Both the position numbers and the translations under genes were made by a program. The notes below the pieces were generated by a model, which saw only the letters and a list, made by a program, of their open reading frames with translations, ran no database searches and was not told where the DNA came from. From Methylomonas sp. AM2-LC (GTDB lineage Bacteria > Pseudomonadota > Gammaproteobacteria > Methylococcales > Methylomonadaceae), in the NCBI RefSeq assembly GCF_039904985.1, contig NZ_CP157005.1:2728001-2792000 (forward strand): 64,000 nucleotides of DNA, given 5' to 3'. Below are positions 26,479-34,902 of this stretch, piece by piece; positions within the stretch are counted from its first letter, which is position 1; every line of letters begins with the position of its first letter.

Positions 26479-27279
26479 ATGCAACTCGGAAAAACCCTGC
26501 TGGCCGCTGGCCTAGTATTCGGTCTGGCTAGCTTTAGCGCCCAGGCGGCACTGACCAGCGAAACGGTCAACGGCCAAAATTTGGTTTATGACTCAGGTAA
26601 TAACACTACTTGGACACAGGACGCGAACCTGTTAGGCACCTGGGAAGGGGCCTACGGCTCAACTAGCTATAATAACATCGTCAATGCCATCATTAAGGCA
26701 AGCAATGGCGTGATTCATGACACGCCTAATACTAATTTTCCTTATCCTGATCCTACTGGAACCTACACACTCACTGCAGCGGATTTTGGCAGCGGCGGCA
26801 CCGTAGACTGGTGGGCGGGTCAAGCATTGGTACATTATCTGGACACGCAAAATTACGGAGGTTCAAATCAGTGGGCTTTGCCAACCCAACCAGATCAAAC
26901 TGGTAGCAACAATATTACTAATAGCCAACTGGGTGAGCTATATTACAACGAACTTCACGCATTAGAATATCCTGCGGCAAATTTTGGCATTCTGGGCACA
27001 GGAGCCTTAAATGATACTTCGGGTTCAGTGGGACCTTTCATAAACGCCCACACCTATACGTACTGGTCTGGTACGGAGTATGTGGGCTATACTAGCAATG
27101 CATGGGATTTTGTTACTGTCTATGGCCTCCAGTACAGTGTCTATAAGAACCTCCAATTGTATGCTTGGGCAGTCAGCCCTGGACAAGTGAACGCCGTACC
27201 GGTACCAGGCGCTGTGTGGCTGTTTGGCTCTGGTATGTTGGCATTACTGGGCTTGAAGCGACGTGGTCACGGTGAGTAA
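26479..27279 (+). CDS. PEP-CTERM family protein with a Lcl/DUF1566-like domain
   Basis: A 266-residue exported protein. The start at 26479 (MQLGKTLLAAGLVFGLASFS) gives a clean signal peptide, and GAAAGG lies just upstream; the longer in-frame start at 26401 is unlikely. The middle has an aromatic, Trp/Asn-rich region (LVYDSGNNTTWTQDANLLG, WALPTQPDQTGS, YWSGTEY) like the Lcl C-terminal/DUF1566 domain. The end is a sorting signal: VPVPGAVWLFGSGMLALLGL then KRR, recognised by exosortase and placing the protein in extracellular matrix. It lies inside the Tn3 relic, and its base composition looks less AT-rich than its neighbours. Confidence 0.8.
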   Translation: MQLGKTLLAAGLVFGLASFSAQAALTSETVNGQNLVYDSGNNTTWTQDANLLGTWEGAYGSTSYNNIVNAIIKASNGVIHDTPNTNFPYPDPTGTYTLTAADFGSGGTVDWWAGQALVHYLDTQNYGGSNQWALPTQPDQTGSNNITNSQLGELYYNELHALEYPAANFGILGTGALNDTSGSVGPFINAHTYTYWSGTEYVGYTSNAWDFVTVYGLQYSVYKNLQLYAWAVSPGQVNAVPVPGAVWLFGSGMLALLGLKRRGHGE

Positions 27280-27789
27280 TTGTGTGTTTTGGGTCATTTG
27301 ACCCTTTTAGGATAAAGGCGATCTGCGAGGTAAGGAAAGGAATGGCGCGTTACGAACATATGCCGATTTACCCGGACACCTTAAATCTGGCGTTGCATTT
27401 TGAAATATCGTCGCCAGTTTTAGCCACTACCACATAAATACACCCTGGGTAGTGAACTCCGCAATGCCAGCCGGGCAGAAATTTGCTCCTGCAATTTCTG
27501 CATACTCTACATCCTTGTAGATAAAAACCGTGACCCTGATCATTCAGGCCAATAACCAAGGTGATAAACAGCAGGCTTTAAGCGTATTGTGAGATCAACT
27601 TGAAGAACTGCTAATTAGTCAGAACAGCCAAGGAAGCCCAGACATTCAAAAGTTTTAACGCCTACAGTTTTCAACAAACGAAGTTTACAGCAGTCAAATA
27701 AGAAAATTGGCCTGGACTCATATAATTTTGTCAAAATTTATCTTAACTAATCGATACATAAAACAAATTAAGTTGAATTATTATATCCC
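27280..27789. other. 510-base non-coding stretch within the Tn3 relic
   Basis: A tight hairpin GGGTCA/TGACCC followed by TTTT (27291-27308) may terminate the PEP-CTERM gene. I see no protein-like frame after it; a 63-codon frame on the minus strand has no recognisable features. It may be decayed transposon DNA. Confidence 0.4.
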
Positions 27790-28170
27790 TTAGACAGTTC
27801 TTACTTCTTTGAGTAGATCAGGGTGACGGTCTAGCTGCTTGAGCAACTTCACCAAGGCCACTGGTGGCTTGGTCTTGCCACTCTCATAGCGTGAGAAAGC
27901 ATTGGCCGCCCGATGAATTCAGCAGCTTCGCGCTGATCCAGGCGAAGCTTCTTGCGTACATTGGCGATAAAACCTGGATCGACATAAGCAGCATTAACTT
28001 GTTTGTTGAATTGCAGCTTCGATTCTGCCATATCCAGAACGGCTTCATCGCACACAGGACAAAAGTCGCCGGTAACTGCTTCGATAGTGATGATAACACC
28101 CTTATAGGTATAGGGTTGGTCGGCGGGTATCATGGATCAGTTCCGCCGCACCGCAAACAGGATATTTCAT
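27790..28170 (-). pseudogene. mqsA: Degenerate MqsA antitoxin
   Basis: Three frames carry pieces of one antitoxin. It starts at 28170 (MKYPVCGAAELIHDTR), shifts near 28120, and continues as PYTYKGVIITIEAVTGDFCP, VCDEAVLDMAES and KKLRLDQREAAEFI. After a second shift near 27900 it ends as ANAFSRYESGKTKPPVALVK, then LLKQLDRHPDLLKEVRTV, stopping at 27790. The zinc-binding N-terminus normally begins with a CPxC pair; here the first Cys is Tyr. The C-terminal helix-turn-helix part reads well. Two frameshifts and a lost zinc ligand mean no working antitoxin. Confidence 0.8.
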
Positions 28171-28172
28171 GA

Positions 28173-28429
28173 TCAAAGCTCCTTGAAGGATACAATCAGC
28201 ACGTTATCGATGACCGTTAATTTCAGGTACACATCCTGCCAGATCGTATGGTCGGCATGGGTGGTCATACTCTTGTAGAAATCCGCAGTCGTGAGTGCCA
28301 GTACGACAGCCAGCATATCGGATACGCTTGCGCCGCTCCCTGTTCAGCCGAGTAACTCGTTCGCACCTTGCTTGCTTCCACCATGGCTTTGATCACCAAT
28401 AGCTTGCAATGAGGGATTCGTTTCTCCAT
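28173..28429 (-). pseudogene. mqsR: Degenerate MqsR toxin
   Basis: The toxin gene precedes mqsA by two bases on the minus strand, the usual order. It begins MEKRIPHCKLLVIKAMVEAS at 28429, loses frame after about 40 codons, and resumes as SDMLAVVLALTTADFYKSMT, then THADHTIWQDVYLKL and VIDNVLIVSFKEL, ending at 28173. MqsR is an mRNA interferase that cuts at GCU. The frameshift destroys it, and part of the centre (the region between Ala-Ala and Ser-Asp) also seems lost. With the broken mqsA it makes a dead toxin-antitoxin pair inside the Tn3 relic. Confidence 0.8.
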
Positions 28430-29042
28430 AGGCGAATACTAACCTAATTGGTTTCTGGGCAAATTGGTTAATTGAATTTTTGCAGCACAAGGTTGAAAAA
28501 CTTGAATGAGGATCATCTATTCAAAAACAGTTTGCTAAAGAGTCGCCAGAATTTTCGGCGGTTTGGGCCTAAACCCCCTAATAGGGAACATTATCTTTAG
28601 CGCAATGTGCCGCATGGTCGAAGGCTACAGTGTCGGAAAACAGCTTATCGAATTTAAAAAACTTAAACAGGTGGTAGCGGTGTCTGCAATCGCTGCCGCA
28701 CCTCTGTAATGTGAGCGGATTTTCCGTCTAGTATCAATGTTATTTGCGTACCTATTACCATCACTCAACTTCATTTTACCTGCCTGTTTATAATTTTTTT
28801 GTCAACAGTGTAATCTTTCACTAAATAACTATGAAAATTGATATAGAAATCTAGCTTTCAAACTCATATACTTTTTTACAGCCAAAATTTGAAGTGAGAA
28901 TAGAATAATTGCTGATGTGTCCGTAAAGTTTTGATACATCATCGTGCTTGTGCTAGTTACAGGTCGCCAAAGCGATTTAAGAGCAGGCTTCACGCTGCTT
29001 GGAATAAATAATTTCATGATATTTTATACAAGGGGATGTGCC
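28430..29042. other. Intergenic region with the right end of the Tn3 relic
   Basis: It contains the right inverted repeat at 28532-28565. Beyond it, a 34-codon frame (about 28610-28711, reading MCRMVEGYSVGKQLIEFKKL) may be a transposase scrap, which I cannot place. The last 200 bases are AT-rich and should hold the promoter of the 29043 gene. Confidence 0.4.
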
Positions 29043-30218
29043 ATGAAGAATAAATCCGAAACACGTGAAGAACGTTTGGGACGTCTACGCGCTTGGGCAC
29101 ATGGACCTTATCGCACCGTGGAGGTTAATGCCCCGCAGGAAATTCTACTAACGGCAAGTACTGGACAAGGCATCACGCATATTCCGGCTCGCGGGCTTGA
29201 TTCGGCTATTCAGTTCCCTGGGCAACCAGGTACACCTACGACTTTTCATACAGCTTGCGATGCCCCGGCTGGAACAACCGTAACTTTTGGCGGTGGTCCA
29301 TTCCTTAATCAACCCGTGGTGCTTTGCGTTTTTTGGGGGGCTATCTGGAACACGCCCATTACACCTGGCGTTGGTGCCATTTACGCTGCGTTAACTTCAC
29401 TTTCCACACCAGTGACCAATCAGTATGGTTCCTATAGTTATTTCGATGGTCTTGGGACAGGATGGGGATTTGATCTTGCCGGGCCTCCGCTGGTGGTCAC
29501 CAGTTCCACGGTCAACATTCCCCCCTCATTTCAACCGTCTGATATTGAAAGTGCAGCTCGCGCAATTGTGCATACTCTTGGCCCACACCAATCTTGGGAT
29601 CTATTGGTCATCTTTATGCCGCCCGGCTTTAACACTGCCAACGGGGCGTCGGGTGCACATTCCTATTACTGGGATGCCGGAGATCCTTCCGTAGAATACG
29701 CGTGGGTCGATTATTCCGCGACGCTCGCCAATATCACCTTCACCTTTTCGCATGAGATTGTCGAAGCCATGACCGATCCGCACGGCGATGCCATGCAGAT
29801 TAACCCGAGCAACCCGACCAACTGGAACGAAATCTGCGACGTTTGTTGCTCTTCGGGGGTTTACAATGGCGTTGTTGTTTCCTCCTATTTCTCGGACACT
29901 CTTGGAGCTTGTATGCTACCGTCCCCACCCGTGCCTGTTCTGGTGCCGGACGATTACCAGATAGACTCTGTTCGCAAAGTTACCGAAAGAGGCGGTGGGC
30001 ATAGACAGTTCATTCAGATGGTCAGCGGCCCAGGGAATGGAAATGGCCGTTGGGTACTGGCCGAAGCAGATGTCGCCAACATTATCACTTCTGGACAAGG
30101 AACCTTTTATACATTGGTGGATGGTCGCCGGGCTAATGTTATTGTTGAAACTTGGTATCTTAAAACCGTAGCTGACAACTTCACGCCCAATAACCTTGAC
30201 TCGCTACCTGAATTCTAA
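29043..30218 (+). CDS. Putative zinc-dependent peptidase-like protein
   Basis: A 391-residue protein. The start at 29043 (MKNKSETREERLGRLRAW) has AAGGGG ten bases upstream, a better choice than the in-frame ATG at 28944. The key segment is TFSHEIVEAMTDPHGDAM, followed by WNEICDVC: an HExxE-type zinc motif with downstream acidic and Cys residues, as in a family of putative proteases or surface proteins with SHEIxEAxTDP. The last 80 residues (RQFIQMVSGPGNGNGRWVLAE) look like a separate small domain. No signal peptide is evident. Its composition is richer in G and C than its surroundings, which suggests transfer. Peptidase activity is unproven. Confidence 0.65.
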   Translation: MKNKSETREERLGRLRAWAHGPYRTVEVNAPQEILLTASTGQGITHIPARGLDSAIQFPGQPGTPTTFHTACDAPAGTTVTFGGGPFLNQPVVLCVFWGAIWNTPITPGVGAIYAALTSLSTPVTNQYGSYSYFDGLGTGWGFDLAGPPLVVTSSTVNIPPSFQPSDIESAARAIVHTLGPHQSWDLLVIFMPPGFNTANGASGAHSYYWDAGDPSVEYAWVDYSATLANITFTFSHEIVEAMTDPHGDAMQINPSNPTNWNEICDVCCSSGVYNGVVVSSYFSDTLGACMLPSPPVPVLVPDDYQIDSVRKVTERGGGHRQFIQMVSGPGNGNGRWVLAEADVANIITSGQGTFYTLVDGRRANVIVETWYLKTVADNFTPNNLDSLPEF

Positions 30219-30316
30219 GCTATTAGTCCGTGTTGAATAATCATGTTACCGGGTGTTATGTCAGAGGACTTAGTGAATACATTCCTTAACCTTGAGTCGG
30301 CATTAGCCTCATAGAT

Positions 30317-30520
30317 GTGGTATATGTTTATGAAGCATTGTCAGCGGAAAGACAAATCAAAGGATGGAGTCGTAAGAAGAAAGAAGTCATGATGTGTGGT
30401 AATTGGGCAGTGGTTTCACGATTAGCCAAAAGTAAATCCGCTCATCCTTCGACTGGCTCAGGACGAACGGATTTAATTTTACAAGTCTCTACTAATATTT
30501 TTCGAAGCGAACAAGATTGA
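30317..30520 (+). pseudogene. GIY-YIG endonuclease C-terminal remnant
   Basis: A 67-codon frame whose middle, EALSAERQIKGWSRKKKEVM, is the C-terminal helix of small GIY-YIG domain proteins (AxxREKQIKxWxRxKK type). The catalytic GIY and YIG strands are missing upstream, so it is a 5'-truncated relic. The frame then runs into a hairpin repeat that encodes AHPSTGSGRTD. Confidence 0.6.
30432..30475. repeat. Hairpin repeat of the CTTCGAC-GGCTCAG-ACGAACGG type
   Basis: TAAATCCG (30432-30439) pairs with CGGATTTA (30468-30475); the core has CCTTCGACTGGCTCAGGACG. The same words appear in the elements at 36267 and 54920, so it belongs to one dispersed family. No other gene lies between 30221 and 30703: the remainder is AT-rich without a protein-like frame. 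Confidence 0.6.
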
Positions 30521-30703
30521 TTTATATGGTTTTTTACCCACATTATTTTGCATATAACCCTAAATTTATATTGTTTTACTACATGTAAACAATCAAGACA
30601 TTCGTACAATTGTTTTATACCTAATATTAATGTTAGTATTCGTCAATTACTCATGCATTGCACTCGCATTGCTGGGCATTAACTCTATTAGGCAGAGCTG
30701 GTT

Positions 30704-31210
30704 ATGATGCGAATTATCTTTTTGATTGTTTGTTTAATGTCTTTTGACAACTGCTTAGGCGGTGACGTAGACAAGCCTATCGCGATGCACGTAAGCGAAG
30801 CGGGTACTTTTTATATTCCTATTCATATTAAAGGTATGCAGCAAATGGATTTTCTGGTCGATACCGGTTCAAGCTATACCATTATCAACGAAAATACTCT
30901 GGCTATTTTAAAAGCCAATGGGCAAGCAAAATACACTAATCAAATCAAAGGGGTGACAGCGGATGGTTCCGTTAAAGTCGTAGCGCTCTACACTATTCAG
31001 TCTATTGATATTGGTAACAACTGTGTGTTAAAAAACGTTGATGCCGCTGTTTTTCCAGGCGAAAACCGACAAATACTGGGGCTTAGCGCCTTAAGTAAAG
31101 TCAGTTCAGTGGTTTTTTCCATGTCACCGCCGTCATTACAATTGAGTGATTGTAATGGCAATCGCCAGGAAGATCGCAATACGCCAATAAAAGTTAGCGC
31201 ATTGCGATAG
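30704..31210 (+). CDS. Retropepsin-like aspartic protease, exported
   Basis: A 168-residue protein with a short signal sequence (MMRIIFLIVCLMSFDNCLGG). The catalytic motif of the retroviral-type aspartic proteases, FLVDTGSSYTIINENTL, lies at about residue 50. The flap and closing strand follow (IKGVTADGSVKVVALY, then QILGLSALSKVSSVVFSM with the ILGL motif). It has one DTG, so it must act as a homodimer. Proteins of this size are found in many proteobacteria; their substrates are mostly unknown. It is convergent with the small gene at 31223. Confidence 0.8.
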   Translation: MMRIIFLIVCLMSFDNCLGGDVDKPIAMHVSEAGTFYIPIHIKGMQQMDFLVDTGSSYTIINENTLAILKANGQAKYTNQIKGVTADGSVKVVALYTIQSIDIGNNCVLKNVDAAVFPGENRQILGLSALSKVSSVVFSMSPPSLQLSDCNGNRQEDRNTPIKVSALR

Positions 31211-31222
31211 CTGGTAGCCCAC

Positions 31223-31495
31223 TTATTTCACTTTCTTCCCAAGCACTTCTAACTGATTAGGACTGATGGCGTTGCCCTGATAAGTATTTGCTTTAGTGTA
31301 ACGGACGGGTACTGCTTCGAAACGCGCGAATTCAGCTGGTTTATTGGGCTTAGGGCCTAATATTTGATACTGAAGCGGGCTTGCTGGTAATCCGCCACTA
31401 CTTTTCTGAATCGCAAGATTGTTTGTGTCTTTAGCTACAGCTGTTGCAGCGGTCAAAGACAATACTGTAATAAGCATTAAATTTTTGATGTTCAT
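31223..31495 (-). CDS. Small exported protein of unknown function
   Basis: A 90-residue protein from ATG at 31495 (MNIKNLMLITVLSLTAATAV, a signal peptide). The mature part is Pro- and Lys-rich with no catalytic motif; it holds LQYQILGPKPNKPAEFARFE and ends SPNQLEVLGKKVK. A longer start at 31564 lacks sense as a secretion signal. It is divergent from the LysR gene, with about 160 bases between starts, and is a plausible target of that regulator. Confidence 0.6.
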   Translation of the reverse strand: MNIKNLMLITVLSLTAATAVAKDTNNLAIQKSSGGLPASPLQYQILGPKPNKPAEFARFEAVPVRYTKANTYQGNAISPNQLEVLGKKVK

Positions 31496-31653
31496 AATTT
31501 TGTCCAAAGTCGTCATCGGTGTTGATGACGATTCCACTATAGGTGATGTGTAACTTGCTGACAAATGATAAAATATAACCTGATTGTTTAAAAAAACTAA
31601 TCTAATGCAGGCTTTATTAATAGTTTGTTTACTAATTGTGAGTAATTAAGCCT

Positions 31654-32616
31654 ATGAGTAGTAGCTTACCCCCCTTAAATTCGCTTCGTGCTTTCGAAGC
31701 TGCGGCCAGACATTTAAGCTTTAAAAAAGCAGCGGACGAGCTGTATGTTACGCCTGCGGCGATTAGTCATCAGATTAAGGCGTTGGAAGATCATCTTAAT
31801 GTACGGTTATTTCACCGCGGCAATCGCGCTTTAGTTTTAACAGCTGTGGGTCAGGCCTCGCTGGATAAGCTACAAAGTGGTTTTAATTTACTGATTGCTG
31901 CGGTTGATGAGATGCGAAGCTTTGATACTGCGCCCATTTTTAGTGTTAACGTGACACCTTCGTTTGCAAATAAGTGGTTAATGCCGCGTCTTTATCATTT
32001 TGTTGCCAAGCATCCGGATATCGAAGTTAGAATTACGGCCAGTACCAAATTAGTCGGCTCTAAAACCATGACTGTTTTGCAAGATAGAGAGTTAGTGGAT
32101 GTTGAACACGGCAATATTGATGTGGCGGTGCGTTTTGGCTCTGGCGATTTTCCTGGTTTTGAGGTAGAAAAGCTGTTTACAGGTCAGGTGGTTACCTTAT
32201 GTAGCCCTACATTATTAAAGGGTAAGCAAGCTTTGAAAAAACCGATTGATTTAGCCAACGTTACACTGTTGCATGTTGATCCAATTTATCAGATTCAACA
32301 GAAGTCGTATTGGGAAATTTGGTTGGAAGCCATGGGTATAGTGGATAAAGTCGATCCGGTTCGCGGTATGCATTTTAATCATGCTTACATGGCGCTGGAA
32401 GCGGCAGTTAATGGGCTGGGTGTGGCCATTACGCACACCATGCTTGCTGCTTCGGATATTGGCGCTGGGCGACTTGTCATTCCCTTTGAAAAAAGTTTGA
32501 CCATGGATTTTACTTATTACTTGATTTATACCCAGGAATCGGCACAAAACCCAAGCTTTATCGCGTTTCGTCAATGGTTGTTTGAAGAGATCAATCGTAT
32601 GCCGGGGTTTAATTAG
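31654..32616 (+). CDS. LysR family regulator, GcvA-like
   Basis: A 320-residue LTTR. The N-terminal winged helix begins LPPLNSLRAFEAAARHLSFK and has AADELYVTPAAISHQIKALE, then RLFHRGNRALVLTAVGQ. This start is characteristic of the GcvA subgroup. The effector domain follows (FSVNVTPSFANKWLMPRLYH, then VDVAVRFGSGDFPG). No gcv gene is nearby, so its targets are unknown. The nearest divergent gene is the small exported protein at 31223-31495; the convergent neighbour is a PaiB-like protein. Confidence 0.9.
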   Translation: MSSSLPPLNSLRAFEAAARHLSFKKAADELYVTPAAISHQIKALEDHLNVRLFHRGNRALVLTAVGQASLDKLQSGFNLLIAAVDEMRSFDTAPIFSVNVTPSFANKWLMPRLYHFVAKHPDIEVRITASTKLVGSKTMTVLQDRELVDVEHGNIDVAVRFGSGDFPGFEVEKLFTGQVVTLCSPTLLKGKQALKKPIDLANVTLLHVDPIYQIQQKSYWEIWLEAMGIVDKVDPVRGMHFNHAYMALEAAVNGLGVAITHTMLAASDIGAGRLVIPFEKSLTMDFTYYLIYTQESAQNPSFIAFRQWLFEEINRMPGFN

Positions 32617-32646
32617 CAGTCGTGATGATGCAATACTTTCCGATGA

Positions 32647-33279
32647 TCAAACTTGATCTATCCCGCTGCTTACCAGCGTTGCCATCTCCGTTTGTTGCCT
32701 AGAATTTAGCCCTTGAATGACACCCAGCTGATTTTTTAGCGGTTGATTTTGGCTTATTTTCCATTTGCCCGCTAACCGGGTAATCACCATTTCAATGCCA
32801 ATAATCGAGCCTATCAGTTTTTCAGTAAAATCTGCAGGTGCATCGTCCAGCGTCCAGGGGTCTGCAAAGTCTGTTTCTTGTTCATTGGTTAAGGCTTGCA
32901 GTTGCTGACGAATCCATGCCGCATCATCAATGATGCGTAATGTACCGTAAGCATGCACTACCACGTAATTCCAAGTGGGAACCACTTTTCCTGTTTCTTT
33001 CTTGGTGGCGTACCAAGAGGGGCTAATATAGCTTTCCGGCCCATGGAATATGGCTAATACTTCGGTATCGGCTGCAAAATCTTGCCAGAGGGAATTTGAT
33101 CGTGCAACATGCCCTTGCAGGGTGCCATAGGGAGCAGGTAATGCTGATAAATGTAATGGAATGTGATTGGCATTGATGCCGTCAGAGTCTATTGTCACCA
33201 ATGTGGCTAATGGTCTAGAACGAATCAAATTGTGCATTAGTTCTATGTTTTGTTGATCAAATTGTGCGGGTCTGTACAT
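32647..33279 (-). CDS. PaiB-like FMN-binding protein
   Basis: A 210-residue protein of the FMN-binding negative transcriptional regulator (PaiB) family. Typical elements are the start MYRPAQFDQQNIELMHNLIR, PLATLVTIDSDGINANHIPL, GTLQGHVARSNSLW, AIFHGPESYISPSWYATK and VPTWNYVVVHAYGTLRI. The fold is a split barrel that binds FMN; its role in regulation in Bacillus is indirect. It is convergent with the LysR gene, with 30 bases between the stops. Confidence 0.88.
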   Translation of the reverse strand: MYRPAQFDQQNIELMHNLIRSRPLATLVTIDSDGINANHIPLHLSALPAPYGTLQGHVARSNSLWQDFAADTEVLAIFHGPESYISPSWYATKKETGKVVPTWNYVVVHAYGTLRIIDDAAWIRQQLQALTNEQETDFADPWTLDDAPADFTEKLIGSIIGIEMVITRLAGKWKISQNQPLKNQLGVIQGLNSRQQTEMATLVSSGIDQV

Positions 33280-33445
33280 GGGGATTTGGAAAGCAAAATT
33301 GGGTTGTTGCGCTCAATGGCAATCATCTTATTATTCTAGACTTTGGTAACAAAATTAACTAATTTTTTGCCAAAAACCACGCAGTTAATACACTTCAAAG
33401 CCAATAAACTTTATCTATATTTTAATAAATAAAGTGAGAAATCAA

Positions 33446-33586
33446 ATGTTTAAAAATATAATTGATTATGGCATTATGTTTACGGGCGTTATAGCTGTTT
33501 TGGTACTGGCGACTTTTTTTCTTGGCTCGGAATTATGGTTTTTTTCTAAACAGGGATTACAGAAAGTTACCCGTGTGTCTGGTTAA
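33446..33586 (+). CDS. 46-residue single-pass membrane protein
   Basis: The frame reads MFKNIIDYGIMFTGVIAVLV, continues the hydrophobic helix (LATFFLGSELWFF) and ends with a basic tail (KQGLQKVTRVSG). An AAGTGAG ribosome site precedes the ATG. The size, one helix and a basic tail fit a small membrane-complex subunit or regulator. No homologue comes to mind. Confidence 0.5.
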   Translation: MFKNIIDYGIMFTGVIAVLVLATFFLGSELWFFSKQGLQKVTRVSG

Positions 33587-33608
33587 TTAAACAATAAAGC
33601 CGAAGCAT

Positions 33609-34358
33609 TTATACTAAAAATTCGTGCAGTGTTAAGTAGGTAAAATCGTGGGCTTTGGCTTGCACTTTATCGGCGGCACAGTTATATCCCCAAGAGGCGA
33701 AGGATAACTTAACAGTATCCAGTTCGGGGAGTTCGCGTACTTTTAGCAGTGCTGGCAATCTGTCCTCTACAAAGTGCATGGTTTGGCCGGAGTGGCGGTA
33801 AAAAAGCATTTTTAATATATCGGGTTTGCTCATATTACGTTCCAATCCAAAAATATGCGCTTCGTTTAGTTCGATTTGGTTGGCATACAGAATTTTTTTG
33901 GTAAAACGCTCCTGCTTGGTAGTAATCACATACCAGGTATTGCTTTGATTAAGTTGCATCAATTTTTCTGCCACACCTGAATAGAGCGGGTTTTTTTCTA
34001 TCCAATCCTGCTTATCATTTGCAATCCAATTGTCTCGGGTTTCACCAAATATCTTTTTTAACTCGGTACTATTGGTCTGCGCGTCCCGCATCAAAGTTTG
34101 AAAAAACTGGCTATAACCTTGATAAATTGTTTCGATAGACTCGCCCACATACAGCAAGCGCATAGTTAAAATGGCTTCGTAACCGGTTTCTATGATGGGT
34201 CTTACTTGACGAAAGTGTTCGATCATGTCCATTGGTATGGCTTCAGGCATATCATCCCAAATTTGGCATGCGGATTTCCAACCGGAAATAGCTGTTTCTA
34301 TGGCGCTATCACAAATTACACCATCAAAATCTAAAGCGTATACAACTGAATCGTTCAT
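33609..34358 (-). CDS. HAD family hydrolase
   Basis: A 249-residue HAD protein. Motif I is YALDFDGVICDSAIE near the N-terminus, with both aspartates. A helical cap follows (about 20-140), then motif II VITTKQERF (Thr), the lysine in MSKPDILKML as motif III, and MHFVEDRLPAL as motif IV. The size and cap are those of the phosphoglycolate phosphatase-like group, but similar proteins have no assigned substrate. Confidence 0.85.
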   Translation of the reverse strand: MNDSVVYALDFDGVICDSAIETAISGWKSACQIWDDMPEAIPMDMIEHFRQVRPIIETGYEAILTMRLLYVGESIETIYQGYSQFFQTLMRDAQTNSTELKKIFGETRDNWIANDKQDWIEKNPLYSGVAEKLMQLNQSNTWYVITTKQERFTKKILYANQIELNEAHIFGLERNMSKPDILKMLFYRHSGQTMHFVEDRLPALLKVRELPELDTVKLSFASWGYNCAADKVQAKAHDFTYLTLHEFLV

Positions 34359-34902
34359 TAAAATAGTCAGGGGTTGAATGGCTAAATGGCTAGGGTCTTA
34401 CTTTATTGAATTATACCTGTTCATGCCCGTGTGTGCTAAATGTTCACTTACTCTTAGTTACCTAACTGTTGGAAAGGGTTGCTGGTTAAAGTGGCGCTTA
34501 ATGTTAGGGCGGTGATTTTAAGGTTTGGCTTTTTTGCTGAATTGCACTATGCACCAATAATAACATGACGCACAGTTATAGTGCATAATCTGTGTTTTTG
34601 ATTAAGTCAGATTTTTTACGATAGGTTTAGATGCATTGAATTTATAAGCAATAATCAAACTATTGCTGCCATAACAGCCAAATATGACATTTTGGCGTAA
34701 AGCTTGCATTTTTAGTAAAGGAGCGTTGGATATCACTATCGGTTCTAAATGTAATAGGTTTAAAAAGTCATGCCGAAGCGGGCAATGGCTGATTAACCAA
34801 TTTTGTACATTATTTATTATAGTAAGAAATTTTAAATTTTTTTACAGGAATACTTGCAGCGAGCCACGCAGAAAAAGCGTTTTTATTACGGAGAATTAAA
34901 AT
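34359..34902. other. 544-base region upstream of citrate synthase
   Basis: It holds the gltA promoter and the HAD gene promoter. TGCACTAT (34543-34550) and ATAGTGCA (34578-34585) form an inverted repeat that might be an operator. A 71-codon frame at 34684-34899 is low in protein character and I treat it as chance. A GGAG ribosome site lies at 34889-34892 before gltA. Confidence 0.45.

Larger units (their letters stand above)
25650..28565. mobile_element. Degraded Tn3-family transposon
   Basis: Inverted ends are still visible. The left one (25650-25683) contains GCCGAAAATTCCGGGGAG then TCTTTAGCAA. The right one, at 28532-28565 read on the complement, contains GCCGAAAATTCTGGCGAC then TCTTTAGCAA: about 29 of 34 positions match. 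Ends of this form are typical of Tn3-family terminal repeats. Outside each end the ten bases CCTAATAGGG occur as a direct repeat (25640-25649 and 28577-28586). Between the ends are a broken tnpA 3' part beside the left end, an intact PEP-CTERM gene and a broken mqsRA pair. The transposon can no longer move by itself. Confidence 0.7.

Noticed and set aside
28610..28711. 34-codon frame starting MCRMVEGYSVGKQLIEF
   Set aside because: It may be an IS transposase scrap, but it is too short to assign and has no ribosome site.
34684..34899. 71-codon frame before gltA
   Set aside because: No ribosome site, no domain, unusual composition, and it overlaps the likely promoter of gltA.
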